This document shows positions 1 through 11,900 of a stretch of DNA of 64,000 bases, in pieces. The position numbers and the translations under genes were made by a program. Source of the DNA: Bryoerythrophyllum caledonicum. Taxonomy: Eukaryota; Streptophyta; Bryopsida; Pottiales; Pottiaceae. The stretch covers positions 13,636,867 to 13,700,866 of the forward strand of contig OZ020523.1 of NCBI GenBank assembly GCA_963971425.1, given 5' to 3'. The notes beneath the pieces were generated by a model. It was not told the DNA's origin. It searched no databases and worked only from the letters and a program-made list of their open reading frames with translations. Each line of letters begins with the position of its first letter. The first letter of the stretch is position 1.

Positions 1-1
1 T

Positions 2-529
2 GGCGATTGCACTCCTAAACGGCAGCTCTATCTTAATGGTGCAATTGATGTAAACGAGGTGAAGGAGTCTGAGCCTATCTCTTCTAACTTGATTATTTCG
101 CCTTCGTTTATTCGTGTCCAGCCTTCCCCTCCTACCCTTGCTAAGTGGAGGCCGCTTCCTAGTTCAAGATCTGAAGATATGGTTAGAGCTAGTATTCCGC
201 AATCCCGTTCAACAGGATTGCATACCGAATCTCTCGGTGTTAAGCCTAGATCTTTGAGATCCGCATCTTCACAAATTCGTCGGAAGGCACTATGCTTGAG
301 TGGAGGTGGTGGTTCTGGGGCTGGTTGTGGTCGGTGCCATCAATCACGTCATTCACCTGTGCGAAAATCCGTGAATTATTCGGAAGTAGATGATTACTAT
401 AAACCCTATTCTCGAAGGAAGGAAATTATGATTGGGTATGCGAAAGTGAAAGCGCAAGAGGCCTTACTTCTGCAGACACAAGGAGGTGGTTCAACCATTC
501 CTTCTAGTGAGGGGGGAACTCCTAAGTAG
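2..529 (+). CDS. C-terminal part of an unknown protein
   Basis: The frame is open from the left edge of the window to a TAG at 527-529, so this is the last ~175 residues of a gene that starts outside. The visible part is rich in Ser, Pro and Arg, has a Gly-rich patch (GGGGSGAGCG) around residue 100 and no domain I recognise. The motif CTPKRQLYLNG near its start resembles CTPAKRILYDG in the minus-strand exon at 3692-4028, so the two may be distant relatives. An exon starting inside the visible stretch is also possible. Function unknown. Confidence 0.45.
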   Translation, partial: GDCTPKRQLYLNGAIDVNEVKESEPISSNLIISPSFIRVQPSPPTLAKWRPLPSSRSEDMVRASIPQSRSTGLHTESLGVKPRSLRSASSQIRRKALCLSGGGGSGAGCGRCHQSRHSPVRKSVNYSEVDDYYKPYSRRKEIMIGYAKVKAQEALLLQTQGGGSTIPSSEGGTPK

Positions 530-3500
530 GAACAATTTTATATGCTTTAGGAGTCCTTCCTTGTTTTGTAGTAGACACGATAGTATAGATCCTAGACTAC
601 TATAAATAGAAATTAACTTTTGATTACCTATGTTGGTAAACGATGTCATGAAAATAAAGTTGTAGTATTAGTATTTCCATTGTGCTCACTCTTTTTCGAC
701 TCTGGATGGAATTATATTCTCTATGCCGAGATATTAATAGTATGTCTCGTATAATGCAATTTTGAAGCGTCTCAATGATTATGTTGTTTATTGTTTGATT
801 TGGGATGTTTTGTGTATGGTGCATGATGTATGCCTTCGATTGCAACAACTTTTCACGATATTTGTGTCCGAAGTAATAGGCTTTTAGTCTCAAATCTCAC
901 GATTTGTCTCATTTTAATGAATACGGTGTTCTGGTATCCAGGACTTTAATGTGGATGACGCTCTAACTTTGCAAAGTTGCATGGCCGCCGTAACGTCATT
1001 ACTTGGGTGTAGACTGTGTGCGGTGGTGGTGAAGATGGTCTCTGCGCCGAAAGGTGGTGAAGATGATCTCTGCGCTAGCGTAACTTCTTGGAGCATGCTC
1101 CATGCAACATGCGCCTGAAGGAAAAATTAGAGCCCTGCAACGAGTCCACGAAAATCGCACACCGATGACCGCATACAAAGATACCAGGTAAGTCTCTAAT
1201 TTCTTCCACTTATTGAATGTCGTTGAAGTTTCGGTGAAGCTTGATTGTTGTCGACAATTTCGTTTTCCACTCTTGGCTGTGTTGTATGATCCAGATACAT
1301 CGACTTCTAGGGTGGGAGAAGATGGCGCTCCAGTACGTGTTGTCCGAATAGAAAGAAGCCTACTATACGTGGGCGTCGGTTTAGGGTGTGAAGTACGCGT
1401 AGCTTGGTTGTCATTCCTCAATGACTCTGCAGACGCCAAGCCGAGGAATGTTTACGTGACCTACGAAAAGCGATCAGTGGGACGGTCGCATTGTGGTCAA
1501 GTTTTCTACCCTTTGACACTCTGAGGTAATTTTGGTGCTATTTGTTTAGGGTCTGTTCTGAGTTAGAAGGTCTACTCATCTGTAAAGACGTCGTTAACCA
1601 CTACGTGATGTGCTCATGGAAAATAAGAGGCTGGGTCTACAACGCACATCAAAGTGGTTTGAAATCAGTTTCATGGTGAGATCCATATGACATGCAGGTT
1701 GAAGGAGGTTACGGCTTGTCGGTGAGAAGGGATTGTGCAACACGCGATACTTCTTGAAATGGGTGTTCGTTGCAAGGCATCATGCTCGAACATGCGGGCT
1801 GTCATCGAAATGAAGATAGGGTTCGGACCAGGGGACTATCAGGCAGGTCTGTGTGTTGTAGTTCATTCAATTTTTGAAAGCTGTAGTGAAGAGTAGAAAC
1901 TTGCATCTTATCTAATGTGATGTTTGTATTGCTTTTTCAGACTGCCGAGGCTCTTCAGAAGGCACTAGGAAAGGATAAAGTGTACATCAAAGGAATTCGC
2001 ATACGCAAATAACCGAGTTCCAGCACTCCAAAGCCTTCATACATCAATGTAGATATTTCCTCCACACAGAACATAGGTGATAGTTCGGATATATCATATA
2101 CTGAGAAACATGGGGACTACAATGCCAACGTGAAGTTTAAGGTACCAACTCCTGCACTTTTTGTGGATTTTTTCATGTTATAGGCGCGAGAATATCTTCA
2201 GAAACTTCCTCAGTCGGTTTTCCAGGTAATAGTAACTTCGTGCCGCCTTATATTGCAGGGAAAAGATGCTCGTGAGAGAGCTGAAAATACCTCACAGGTC
2301 CGGTTGAGCAAACCTCAGTGGTCCGGTTGAGCAATGTAGGTGCTGAAGTTGGTGCCGAACAGATACAAGCCGCTTGTGAGTTGATTGGCCAGGTCCAGAA
2401 AGTCTGGGTATGACGCGATGGTTCATTCGACGTATATTTTCATCAGACAGAGTTGGGAAAAATGCCACGAATCATGAGCAGGTACAAGTGATTTGAGTTC
2501 TGAAGTGGCTGACTTGCAAGTCTCACATGATTTCTTGGTACTCACACTTTTATTTGTGGATGTCTTAATATGGTGTGGACTATATTTTGGTACAGACTGA
2601 ATGAGGTGCGATTGGGATGGCAACTCTTGCCAGCGCAGCCGTCATCTTATATCGATACCAACTCATACTTGTGTTTAAGGCGATGAAGATAGGGTTCGGA
2701 CCTTTGGACATGATCGACAATAAGACCGACGCGGACTACAATTGAAGGGACAGTCGAAGTATCTCTAGTATAAAATCTGGAAATATTGAGGTATTAGGTA
2801 TAACCACATGGCAGTGGGGTTAACAATTGATAGATTTGCTAAACCTAATAGGACATATACTATTGCATACTATATGCAACAGAGTCTCTGCTCCATGTAT
2901 ACAGTAAACACCATATTCGTTATAATGGGAGATTTCCATGATTTTGAAGATATATGATCTTTAAAGTATCAATATATATAGACAATTGTAGGTGTAAAGC
3001 ATATCGACAATGCACCAAGAATACTATATTTCATTACATGGATGGACCAAATTAGCCGAATGTCCCAAAAAATGGTAACGCTAAAAGAAGCATGTACCAT
3101 TATTCCAAGCTTTATTTAAAACTTCATGAAAAAAATCACAAACAACACTCATTCACCCCGAGGCAAAACACAATCGTCCTATCACTAATCAAATGGTCTA
3201 CGGAGTTCCACCATAAGCCTCTATACACGTCTTCAAAAAAGCCCTCTGACGTTGCCTTGTCCATGTTGCGCCATTCTCTTGCATTAATGGACTCTCTAGA
3301 AGACGCTGCAAACCCCGCCTACGCACCTCGTCACTGTTTGATTTGGGCAGCGAGTGCCGGCGGGTGGGGGAAGGAGAGAATTTGCCTCTAGCAGCATCTC
3401 CTGACAAAGTTCGGGGACGGAGACATTTACCGGATGGTTCCTGCACAATAGGCGCCACACACAATCCAAAGAAATACACTTTAGGTCGAATACTCCTACA

Positions 3501-3691
3501 CAACACACATGAAATTTTTTATCATTGAGATCCATCCTAGCGCACATTAGGTCGAATGGAGCTAAAATGCAGAAAGAAAGATCCACAAAGCACATTTAAC
3601 CTCCAACAAAATAAACAAGCTCAAATGAACCAAAACTACATTAGTGCAATGTAGCTCAACAACAAACAAAAATTTTCTAGGCCAAAACAAC
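530..3691. other. Gene-poor stretch, no confident gene
   Basis: No ORF here has clear protein character. Two short plus-strand stretches could be exons: about 1213-1524, and a pair near 1811-1843 and 1941-2011 that would join through GT and TTTTTCAG|ACTG junctions, but neither is strong. A 19-base string (ATGAAGATAGGGTTCGGAC) occurs near 1811 and again near 2683, and GGTCCGGTTGAGCAA is duplicated near 2297-2336. The part from 2780 to 3090 is AT-rich and looks non-coding. Confidence 0.4.
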
Positions 3692-4028
3692 TCAATGGTG
3701 CAATAAATTGGAGGTCATCATAACACGCACCGCAAGCGAGCGTTGGAAAGTACCATCCCTTAAACCGTCGTAGAGAATACGCTTTGCTGGAGTACAATTA
3801 TCCGGATTTAAAGGCGGGGACCCGAGAACTAAACGAGGCCACTGTGGCGAAGGTGAGTTGTTCCTATCATGAATTGGCTCCCGCGCAATAGGGCTTTCAA
3901 CAACTCTGTCGTCCAGTGCCATGGTCGAATAATCCATGGTTGATTGCGCGGTTGCAGCAGAGTGCATCAAAAGCCCTTTACTCCGAAGAGAAAGGACGAA
4001 CTCCTCTGGCCCTAGCAAGGAATCCGCG
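3692..4028 (-). CDS. Possible terminal exon of an unknown minus-strand gene
   Basis: On the minus strand a good acceptor (TTTCTACAG|GACTG) at 4028 opens a 111-codon frame ending in TGA at 3692. A donor-like AAG|GTATGTGAG lies only about 36 bases upstream, which would make a very short intron, so the gene model is uncertain. Visible residues include a Met-rich middle (TMDYSTMALDD) and the motif CTPAKRILYDG. It lies just downstream of the tail of the HAD-phosphatase gene on the same strand. No function can be assigned. Confidence 0.3.
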
Positions 4029-4316
4029 GACGCCCGACAGTCACAGTCCTGTAGAAATTTCAACCACAGCGACACTCACATACCTTAGAACAATAGATGA
4101 AAATTCCAATCATTCAAAATAGCACGACATTCCATCAACAATAGATATCCAATTCCCACAACAAACAAAGCGGTGAAACATCTCAGTTTCATTTATAAAA
4201 AAAATATACACAAAAAATGGCCCAACAAAATTTACAACATCGAGCTGCAGTCAATCGATACAGTTTAGCTCTATGCGACCTAAAGTGTAAAAGGCATCTA
4301 AGCGTTCCCAACGGCA

Positions 4317-4549
4317 TTAAGAACGGAGATTCTGAGACGCTTGGATTGCGTTCCAGATACTCGCAGACTGACCACACGTCTTCTGATCATTATAAAACAT
4401 CTCCCGGCCAGAGGGATGTTCGGCGCGGTACTGTGCTAGGCCACGCGAAAACTGATGAAGGTCAGAGAGATATGGCAGCAATTCCTCCAACAATACAGAG
4501 TCGACTCTCGCGCCAACATGTTTGTGCGACCATGATGGAAGAAGGACGT
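4317..4549 (-). pseudogene. Displaced 3' end of the HAD-phosphatase gene, cut off by the LTR array
   Basis: This minus-strand piece ends in TAA at 4317-4319 and is open up to the left edge of the LTR array. Taking away the array and one ACGT, its frame continues the frame of the exon at 22460-23022 without any shift: the right part ends in LLIDDSPIKHMLNLPEN and this part carries on with LLPSWSHKHVG and about 70 more residues, including LLEELLPYLSDLHQFSRGL. Plant FCP1-like HAD proteins commonly have such a tail after the DDSP motif. The host gene was therefore continuous before insertion. A transcript crossing about 18 kb of array is unlikely, so the tail is lost from the protein today. Confidence 0.85.
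4546..4549. other. Left target-site duplication ACGT of the LTR array
   Basis: ACGT directly precedes the TG of the first LTR and is repeated directly after the CA of the third LTR (22460-22463). A single pair of target duplications frames the entire two-unit array, so it descends from one insertion event. Confidence 0.8.
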
Positions 4550-6451
4550 TGTCCTGATGGAAATTCTTCCATCATGTACATACAAGTATTAGTCTTTATA
4601 TGTGTGGATTTTAATAAGTAAGGAGTTAGGATAAAAAGGTTTGGTCGTGGTGAGAACCACGGTTTGAGGATTTGGGCAAGTGTTAGCATGTAGGTGCTGC
4701 ACCGCTCTTGTCACTGCTTAGGGGGGTAGGTAGCGGGTTGACTGGTATTTTTCCTGCCTCACTAGCGAGCCAAGCCGTGGGCCGCTCAACCACTCGACGG
4801 GCTCGATCGGGTTCGAACCCGGACTGGCGGCGGCCACTGACCACGACATTTCCAGCCAACCAAGTCCACGACTTGGCGATCAGGTTGTGCGAATCAACAC
4901 CTTTATACGTCCGTTCCATCAGCTACCTTACGATAAGTTTTTATTTATTTATTTTTTAGTTATTTTTTTTATTTTACTTATCTTGTTGGTTGGAAGGTCT
5001 AAATTTTTAGTCTTCCAATAAATAAAAGACTAGGGGATTTATGTGGTTGAAAGTGGAAAGGATAAGAAAGTAGCAAAGTACCTTGTGGGGTACTTTGGAT
5101 AGGGTGACATGGGCTGGAGTGCCGACGTCCACTTGAGGTGAAAAAGTTGGGAAAGATATTCCTTAGTGAGTGAGTGTGTGTGTGTGTGCGGGTGAGAGAG
5201 CAAGGGTTTGGAGCAGAACTTTGACTGTGTGTAACTCGTTGAGCTTGAATGCTATGGAATTGAAAATTTGTGATCTTGTTCCTTGTTTCAAGAGCTTTCC
5301 ATACTCGTTTTAAAATTTGAATTCGGAGTTGTAGAGAAAAAGTTATTGAGGTTTTAATTCTGTGAAAACCCGAGGCCATCCATTGAGGGGCAGAGGTTTC
5401 GAGGAGCCACAACTTTTTCTGTAGTTCTCAATTTGATTTGAGATTTTGAGGGACTGTGCATCTCTATCTTAGCTTTATAGAAAGATATTACAATTGAGAT
5501 TTGGAGTTGTGAGCAAGAAGTTATAGAGATTTGAATGAATAGGGGTAGGCAGAACTTTGATTGTCCATAACTTTTGGACAGTAGTTTGGAATTGTTTGAG
5601 AATTGGAAGGTGCGTAAACCATGGTCATAGCTCTTCAAAAAGTTAATACAATTGAGATTTGGAGTTTTGAAGAAGAAGTTATGAGCGATTGAATATCTGG
5701 AGGGGCAGAACTTTGAACTCGTATATCTTTCGGACAGTAGTTTAGATTGACTTGAAATTTGGAGGAGTGTTAGTTGTCTAAATTAGCTTTCCAGAGAGCT
5801 ATTACACTTAGTATTTGAAGTTTTGAGTCATCGGTGTCACTTGTTTGAAGGTTACAGCCTTGGTGAAACTTTTCCATTGTGTTTTTGAACACTTCTTTTG
5901 AGTTTCTTAGTGTTTTTGAACACTTGAAGACTTTGGAGTTGAAGGATGGAAGAATTGAAGACTTGAGGATTGAAGAGAAGAGAAGATGGAGACAAGTGTG
6001 TTGTGGCTTGTGGTCCGATTTCTTTTTTTGTGATTCCAAGCCAGTTTTGGAGGCTAGTTGTATTTCAATTCTGTTCTTGTAAACTTTGTTGCGGCGAAGT
6101 GGGGTTAATTGCCCACACGGTCGTGTTTATGTCGTTCCCACCGGTGAGGCACGTTTGCTGGTCACCGTGGGTTTGAATTTTAGGAGCCAATCTTTCGGAC
6201 GGTTTCAGCTTGTGGTCTGGCCGTCCCGTTTTACCCGTCCGAGGCCGTGGTTTCTTATCACCCACCTTTACCCTTAACCCTTTAGAGCCACCACAGGATA
6301 GGCCAACGGGGAGGAGTTTGAAGACTGAAGACTGAAGACTGAAGACTGAAGACCGAAGACCGCAAGATTTGACAGAACTCCGTAGCAGACTATACGAAGT
6401 CGCAGCCAGATACCTCGCGTATTCTCAAAGCGCTCCCCTCTCTACACGACA
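4550..6451 (+). repeat. LTR 1 (5' LTR)
   Basis: 1,902 bp, TG...CA ends. It is long for a Ty3/gypsy LTR. It contains a tRNA T-arm-like GGGTTCGAACCC at 4809-4820, a short GT run near 5175, three imperfect copies of a GCAGAACTTTGA module (about 5214, 5551, 5705), and a tandem GAAGACT tract at 6322-6355. No protein coding is apparent. Confidence 0.95.
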
Positions 6452-6453
6452 TT

Positions 6454-6470
6454 TGGTGCTTCCACTGAGA
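6454..6470 (+). other. Primer binding site of unit 1
   Basis: TGGTGCTTCCACTGAGA lies two bases after the LTR. TGG pairs with the CCA end of a tRNA, as expected for a reverse transcription primer site. It is not the common initiator-Met type (TGGTATCAGAGC), and I cannot name the tRNA. The same sequence follows LTR 2 at 14458-14474. Confidence 0.6.
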
Positions 6471-6485
6471 GAGTTTTGAGGCGAC

Positions 6486-8938
6486 TTGCGTGGTTTTGCT
6501 ATGGGAGACGCTGATGGGACCGCTGGTGTTGGAGGAAGAGGCACCGGTGGAGTTCAAATGCCTATGGAGGACATTTTAGGGGCGTTGGCCCTATTCATGG
6601 AACAACATAGAGCAAATCAAGGTGGGCAAGGTGCCACTAAGGCTCTTAAAGCTGTTGTTTCCAAGATTGGAAGGTTCGATGGCAAGAACATCTCTAAATT
6701 CTTGCGAACCTACGTGTGTGAGATGGAAGTGCATCAGGTTGATGACAATCAAATGATGCACATCTTTGGTATGGCGGTTGTACCTGACATTCGCGACCGG
6801 GTGCAAGAGATCCGCGAGATGGTCATCTCATGGCCAAACTTTGCTGAGCGGCTCCGAGATGAATACTTTGATGAAGACTCTGAGAGAATGACAAAGAGGT
6901 CATTTCTTGAATGGGTGGAGCAACGGCCTGGGAATTCGATGGGTCCCAACGAGCTGTTGAGAAGAAGTTCAGTCAACTACCCATGGCAGAGAGGCGCCTT
7001 TTGGATTCTAGGAAGGCAGAACTTTTTCTCCAAGCAACAGATGCTGCACTTGAAGACAAGCTGCTTCTACTCCTTGGAGATCGTACGACAGAAGGGGGCT
7101 TTACCAATGATTGGAGGAGGGTTGAAGAAACGGTGATTCTCTTGGCCAAACAACGGCGTGTGAGGTCAAGAGGCGTTGAAGTGGAGCCTATTCAGACTCC
7201 GAAGTCTCTTAAGGTGTCTTTTGCCCCAACACCTTCGACAACTTCGGGACCTACTTTGAAAACCACTAAGACCACCGAAGGAAATGCCCTCGAAGAACTT
7301 ATTAAGGGTTTTCGAGAGCTAAGGGTGGAATTTACTGAGTTGAAGAAGGCTAGAGGAGCTTCTTCTTCCCAACCATCCGATGGTGCGAGAAAATATTCAA
7401 GGAGGTGTGTTTGGTGTGATGAGGAGACTGAGCACAATCTCAGAGGCTGTGAATCGTATGAAGAGGCACTCAAGAATGTTCATGTCTATTACAAAGATGG
7501 GAAGATTCACGATGCCTCAACAAACTCTCCATTGGGGACCAATTTTGGAAGAGGTGGAATGAGGAAGCTCATGGAAGAGAAGATGGCAAGATCCAGCTAC
7601 GTACAAGTGCACGAAGCTGATACTTACCACGTTCAAGTCGAGCACCATTCAGATAAAGCTTTATCTGTTCAAACTCAAATATTAATGAAGAGAGGAGCTC
7701 AAGCCATCAGAAATGCAACTGGATGGGAAGATCCAGTTGATGCAAATAGCATCAGGGCATTTATGTATGAAGAAAAGGACAATGATGAGCTCCGCGAGGC
7801 CTCCGTTGAAGAAAAACGTGTAAGACTTGATGCTGACGATGGTGTTGAGCCAGAAGCAAAGAGAAGATCTCCAGTGCAGAATGAGCCTGCAAAGGAGATG
7901 AGAAAGAGGGTTCCTACACGTTCAAAGCCGACGGACCCTAGTACTGTGCGCCCTAGTGATGCACCGTTACCAAAGGAATGGTGGGAGAAGAATAAAGAGA
8001 AAGAGAATAATGGGCCAAGCAGACATTCCAATGATAGCAAAAGAGGAGAAGAAAAAGGAGACTCTACCAAGGTGAAGGGAAAAATGCCTGCTTACAAGCT
8101 CCAGTCAGACATTGAGACCTCTATTGATCTGAAAGGGGTATTGGAGGAAAGGATCTTGGATGCCAAGATCGAATTTACATTGAGAGAAGCACTTGGCATA
8201 GCCAAGAAGGATTTCCATGAGTTAATCATTGACATCATCAAGAGGAAGAGGCAGATGACAGCTGAGGCTGTGATGGTCAGAGCTTTAGATACTCACATGA
8301 CCGAAGATGAAGAGACAGAGATTGGTGAGGTATTTGCTATGATGAGTGAGCCAATAGGTCAAGAAGAAGAAGTTTCCAAGGAGGAAGCACGAACCTTTCA
8401 ATTCTCTTATGATCTTCCCAACATGAAAGAAAATGAAGAGAAGATTGAGTTCGATCTACCATTTTGGGCTAGGGCCACTACTGAAACGAAGATAAAGCTC
8501 GGAGGGATCGATGACCACGTTTTAGCCCTTGTTGATCATGGTTCAGAGATTAACATAATATCTCGAAATGTCTATGAGAAGGGCAAATGGCCAATCGACA
8601 CGGATCATGGTTGGGTCATGAGAGCAGCTAATAGTGGACGGACTCGGTTGCATGGTGCTTGCCCTGCAGTACTCACGAAGATTGGAGATGTAGAGGTTGA
8701 ACAAAATTTCTTTGTTCAAAATGTTAGCGCCTATCCGATAATTTTGGGCCAACCATTTATCACTGCTTCACGAATGGAGACCAAGGTGTTGGATGACGGG
8801 TCTCATTATGCCCGTATCCGAAGTGTTGATGGAAAGAGGTCAGTGCAGTTCTTAACGGTGAGACCTGACAATGAGAGGCATCGACTTCAACTCAGAGAAA
8901 TCCCTCTACCAACTTCTTCGAACTTCTCGGATTTCTAG
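6486..8938 (+). CDS. Ty3/gypsy gag and protease region, unit 1
   Basis: The coding region starts 35 bases after the LTR. Its first part is Gly-rich, then carries a capsid-like helical region (FDGKNISKFLRTYVCEME). A zinc-knuckle-like C-x2-C-x5-H-x4-C (CVWCDEETEHNLRGC) follows in the middle, then a charged linker and an aspartic-protease-like stretch (LALVDHGSEINIIS) ahead of an ILGQPF motif typical of retroelement proteases. The product would package RNA and mature the polyprotein. It is an old-virus-type element part, and only its family and parts are described here. Confidence 0.8.
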
Positions 8939-8952
8939 AGGGCACACGTGGG

Positions 8953-11900
8953 ATGTGGGGATCCACGGGTGCTAAGGGAACTAAGACTGGTAGATTCCCC
9001 AATGTACATACTAGTGTTAAGTGTGGATTTTTAAGTGTGACAAAGTGTGGCTTTGAAAGATTTACGGGTGTCAAAGACTTGGACCCTGTATGTAGAAAGC
9101 TTGTGAAAAAGATGGAGAAAAATCTTAAAAAGATGAATGTTGTAGAGGTAGATGAAAGCATTTCTGGTATTTACGAAGAAAATGGAATGCCAGATGATAT
9201 CTTACAGACTTTGCAAGATCTAGAGGCAGATAAGGATGAAGAGAAGATTACACATTGCATTGTCAATGTCCATACAAGTTCAATGTATCATGAGATTTCA
9301 ACAGCAATAACAAAGCTGTGTGACTTCAAAATTGATGGACAGAGACCGGAGGCTGCAGTTTATACAAAATATAAAACTGTGGCCAAGAAAGTGAAGCCAG
9401 TGGCTACTCAGCTACCATCTGATACTGATGATCATATCAAACAAGCTGAGAAAGAGCCAAGTTTGAGAGAAGCAAGAAGGATTGGACACAAGTTTACCAA
9501 AGAGACGTTGGCAAACTTGAAGATTGGAGGAGATGATTTCTTGACTGAGCCGGAGAAGAAGAAATTTCAGGACATGCTTTCCATGCATGGAAAAGCCTTT
9601 GCTTCTTCGCCAGATGAGATTGGGTGCGTTCAACCAAGTATTGTGGCACCAATGGTTATTTTTACAGTACCACATATACCATGGGATTTGAAGCCAATTC
9701 CAGTTCCTCGAGCTCTACTACCAAAGCTTGTACAGCTGCTTAAGGAAAAGACACGCATGGGCATACTTGAGCCTTCGATGGCTCCATATTCCAACCGATG
9801 GTTCACAGTGCCAAAGAAATCGGGAGCATTGAGGTTCATTCAAGATATGCAGCCAGCAAATGGAGTGACAATCAGAAACAAAGGCTCAGGGCCTAATGTT
9901 GATGAAGTAGCTGAAGCATTTGCGGGGCATGCAATTTATTCCATTGGAGATCTATACTCTGGTTATGATCAATTTCAACTCGCTGCTGAGAGCAGAGATT
10001 TAACAACCATGAAGACTCCACTTGGATTAGTGCGCATGTGTACATTGCCTCAAGGTGCTACCAACTCGGTGGCACATATGCAGAGCGCCATGAATCAAAT
10101 CCTAAGAGATTTTGTGCCTGAGAAAACCATACCATTCGTGGATGACATTCCCATGAAGGGGTGCGAGGATAAAGAAAGAGACTTAACCATTCAAGATGAT
10201 GGTTGCAGAGCCTTTGTGAGTAATCATATTGAAGATGTGGCCAAAATCTTGAGCAAATTGGAGGAGGTCAATTTGACTCTTTCCATTGAGAAGTCCAAGT
10301 TTGGGGTTGATGAGATTTTGGTGGTTGGACACTTGTGTGGTTCTTATGGAAGAAAGCCTAATCCTGAGAAGGTGGATGCTATTGGGAGAATGAAGGCCTG
10401 TAGCAATGTCACTGAAGTAAGGAGGTTTTTAGGAGCCTGTGTCTTCTACCAAATTTGGATCCCTCATTTTGCTCATATATCAGAACCTCTTTACAAGCTA
10501 TTGCGCAAGAGGAACAAATTTGTTTGGCAATGTGAGCAAGACAAAGCTATGATAGAGCTGAAGAGAATCCTGGAGTCACCATCGGTTCTTAAACAAGTGA
10601 GTTATACTTGTGGAAGACCGGTGATTGTAACTGTTGATACAAGTCCAATAGCTATTGGATGGGCTGTTGGACAAGATGATGAAGAAGGGAAAAGATTTGC
10701 TATCCGATTTGGAGCAAGGATCTTGACAGAGCGACAAAGGGCTTATCCACAAGTAAAAAGAGAACTCTGGGGTGCCCTTACAGCTTTAAAAGCAGACAGG
10801 AACTACTTGATTGGTGCGGAGGTAGTTTTAGAAACTGACTGCTTGCCTTTGCTGGGGATGATAGCAAATTGTTCTTCACCAGACATTGCAATGCTACGCT
10901 GGATAGCCTACATCAAGTCTTTGAATCCTGTTCTAGTTCACATTGAAGGCAAAAAGAATTCAGTTGCCGATATGTTGTCTAGAGCAAGGTATTTCAAAGA
11001 AGAGGAGATGATGGCTCACGAACATGGTGAAGAATTGTTACACGGAGGCTATGTGATGAACATAGATGGTGAAAGCACGTCCACTAGAGTATTGCCTTTC
11101 AAGGATGAGCTGTACGAAGGAAAGCTGAGAGATATTGGGCTCTACTTGAGCACAATGAAACGGCAAAGAAGTTGGATGGATAAGACATTCAAAGACATCA
11201 GACATCAGTCTTATGGATATCTGCTGAAAGATGGATTTCTATGGAAGAGGGCAAAAAGAGCTGGTGATGTGCCTTTAAGAGTGGTGGGAGACTCTGGAAC
11301 CAAGACCCAAGTCCTACAAGAGCTTCATGATACACTCTGGGCCGGTCACAGAGGAGTGTGGGCCACTTATACAAAAATCAAGGAGAGATATTGGTGGAAG
11401 GGGCTGTACAAAGATGTTGAGGAGTTTGTAGCTTCTTGTGTAGTATGCCAATTACAATCCAAGGTGCGACACAGAGACGAATTGCATCCAACTTATCCCA
11501 TTGCAATCCATTTTCAATGGATGATCGATTTGGTTGCTATGCCAAGTGCAATGTGGGGAATGAAGTACCTTGTTTTGGCCCGAGAAGAACTCTCAAACTT
11601 TGTTGAGGGAAGAGCATTGAGGACCAAGGCCACGGAGAATGTATGCCAATTTATACTTGAAGATATTTTTAGTCGGTATGGGAGTATTGGCCGAATGAGA
11701 GCTGACAGAGGAGAGTTGAATGCTACGGAAGCCAAAGAATTTTTCAAGCGATATGGTGTGCAGTTGAAACTGACAACTGCTTACAATCCTGAGGCAAACG
11801 GCAAGATCGAGAGGGGACATCCTCCAATCATTCATGCTCTAGTCAAAGCTTGCAAAGGGAAGCCTGGTTTATGGCCAAAATTGCTACCGTTTGCACTATG

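Noticed and set aside
4683-4959. Repeated 78- and 83-residue ORFs on both strands of the LTRs
   Set aside because: They recur at each LTR because the LTR recurs, and they overlap head-on in a GC-rich segment without protein-like composition.
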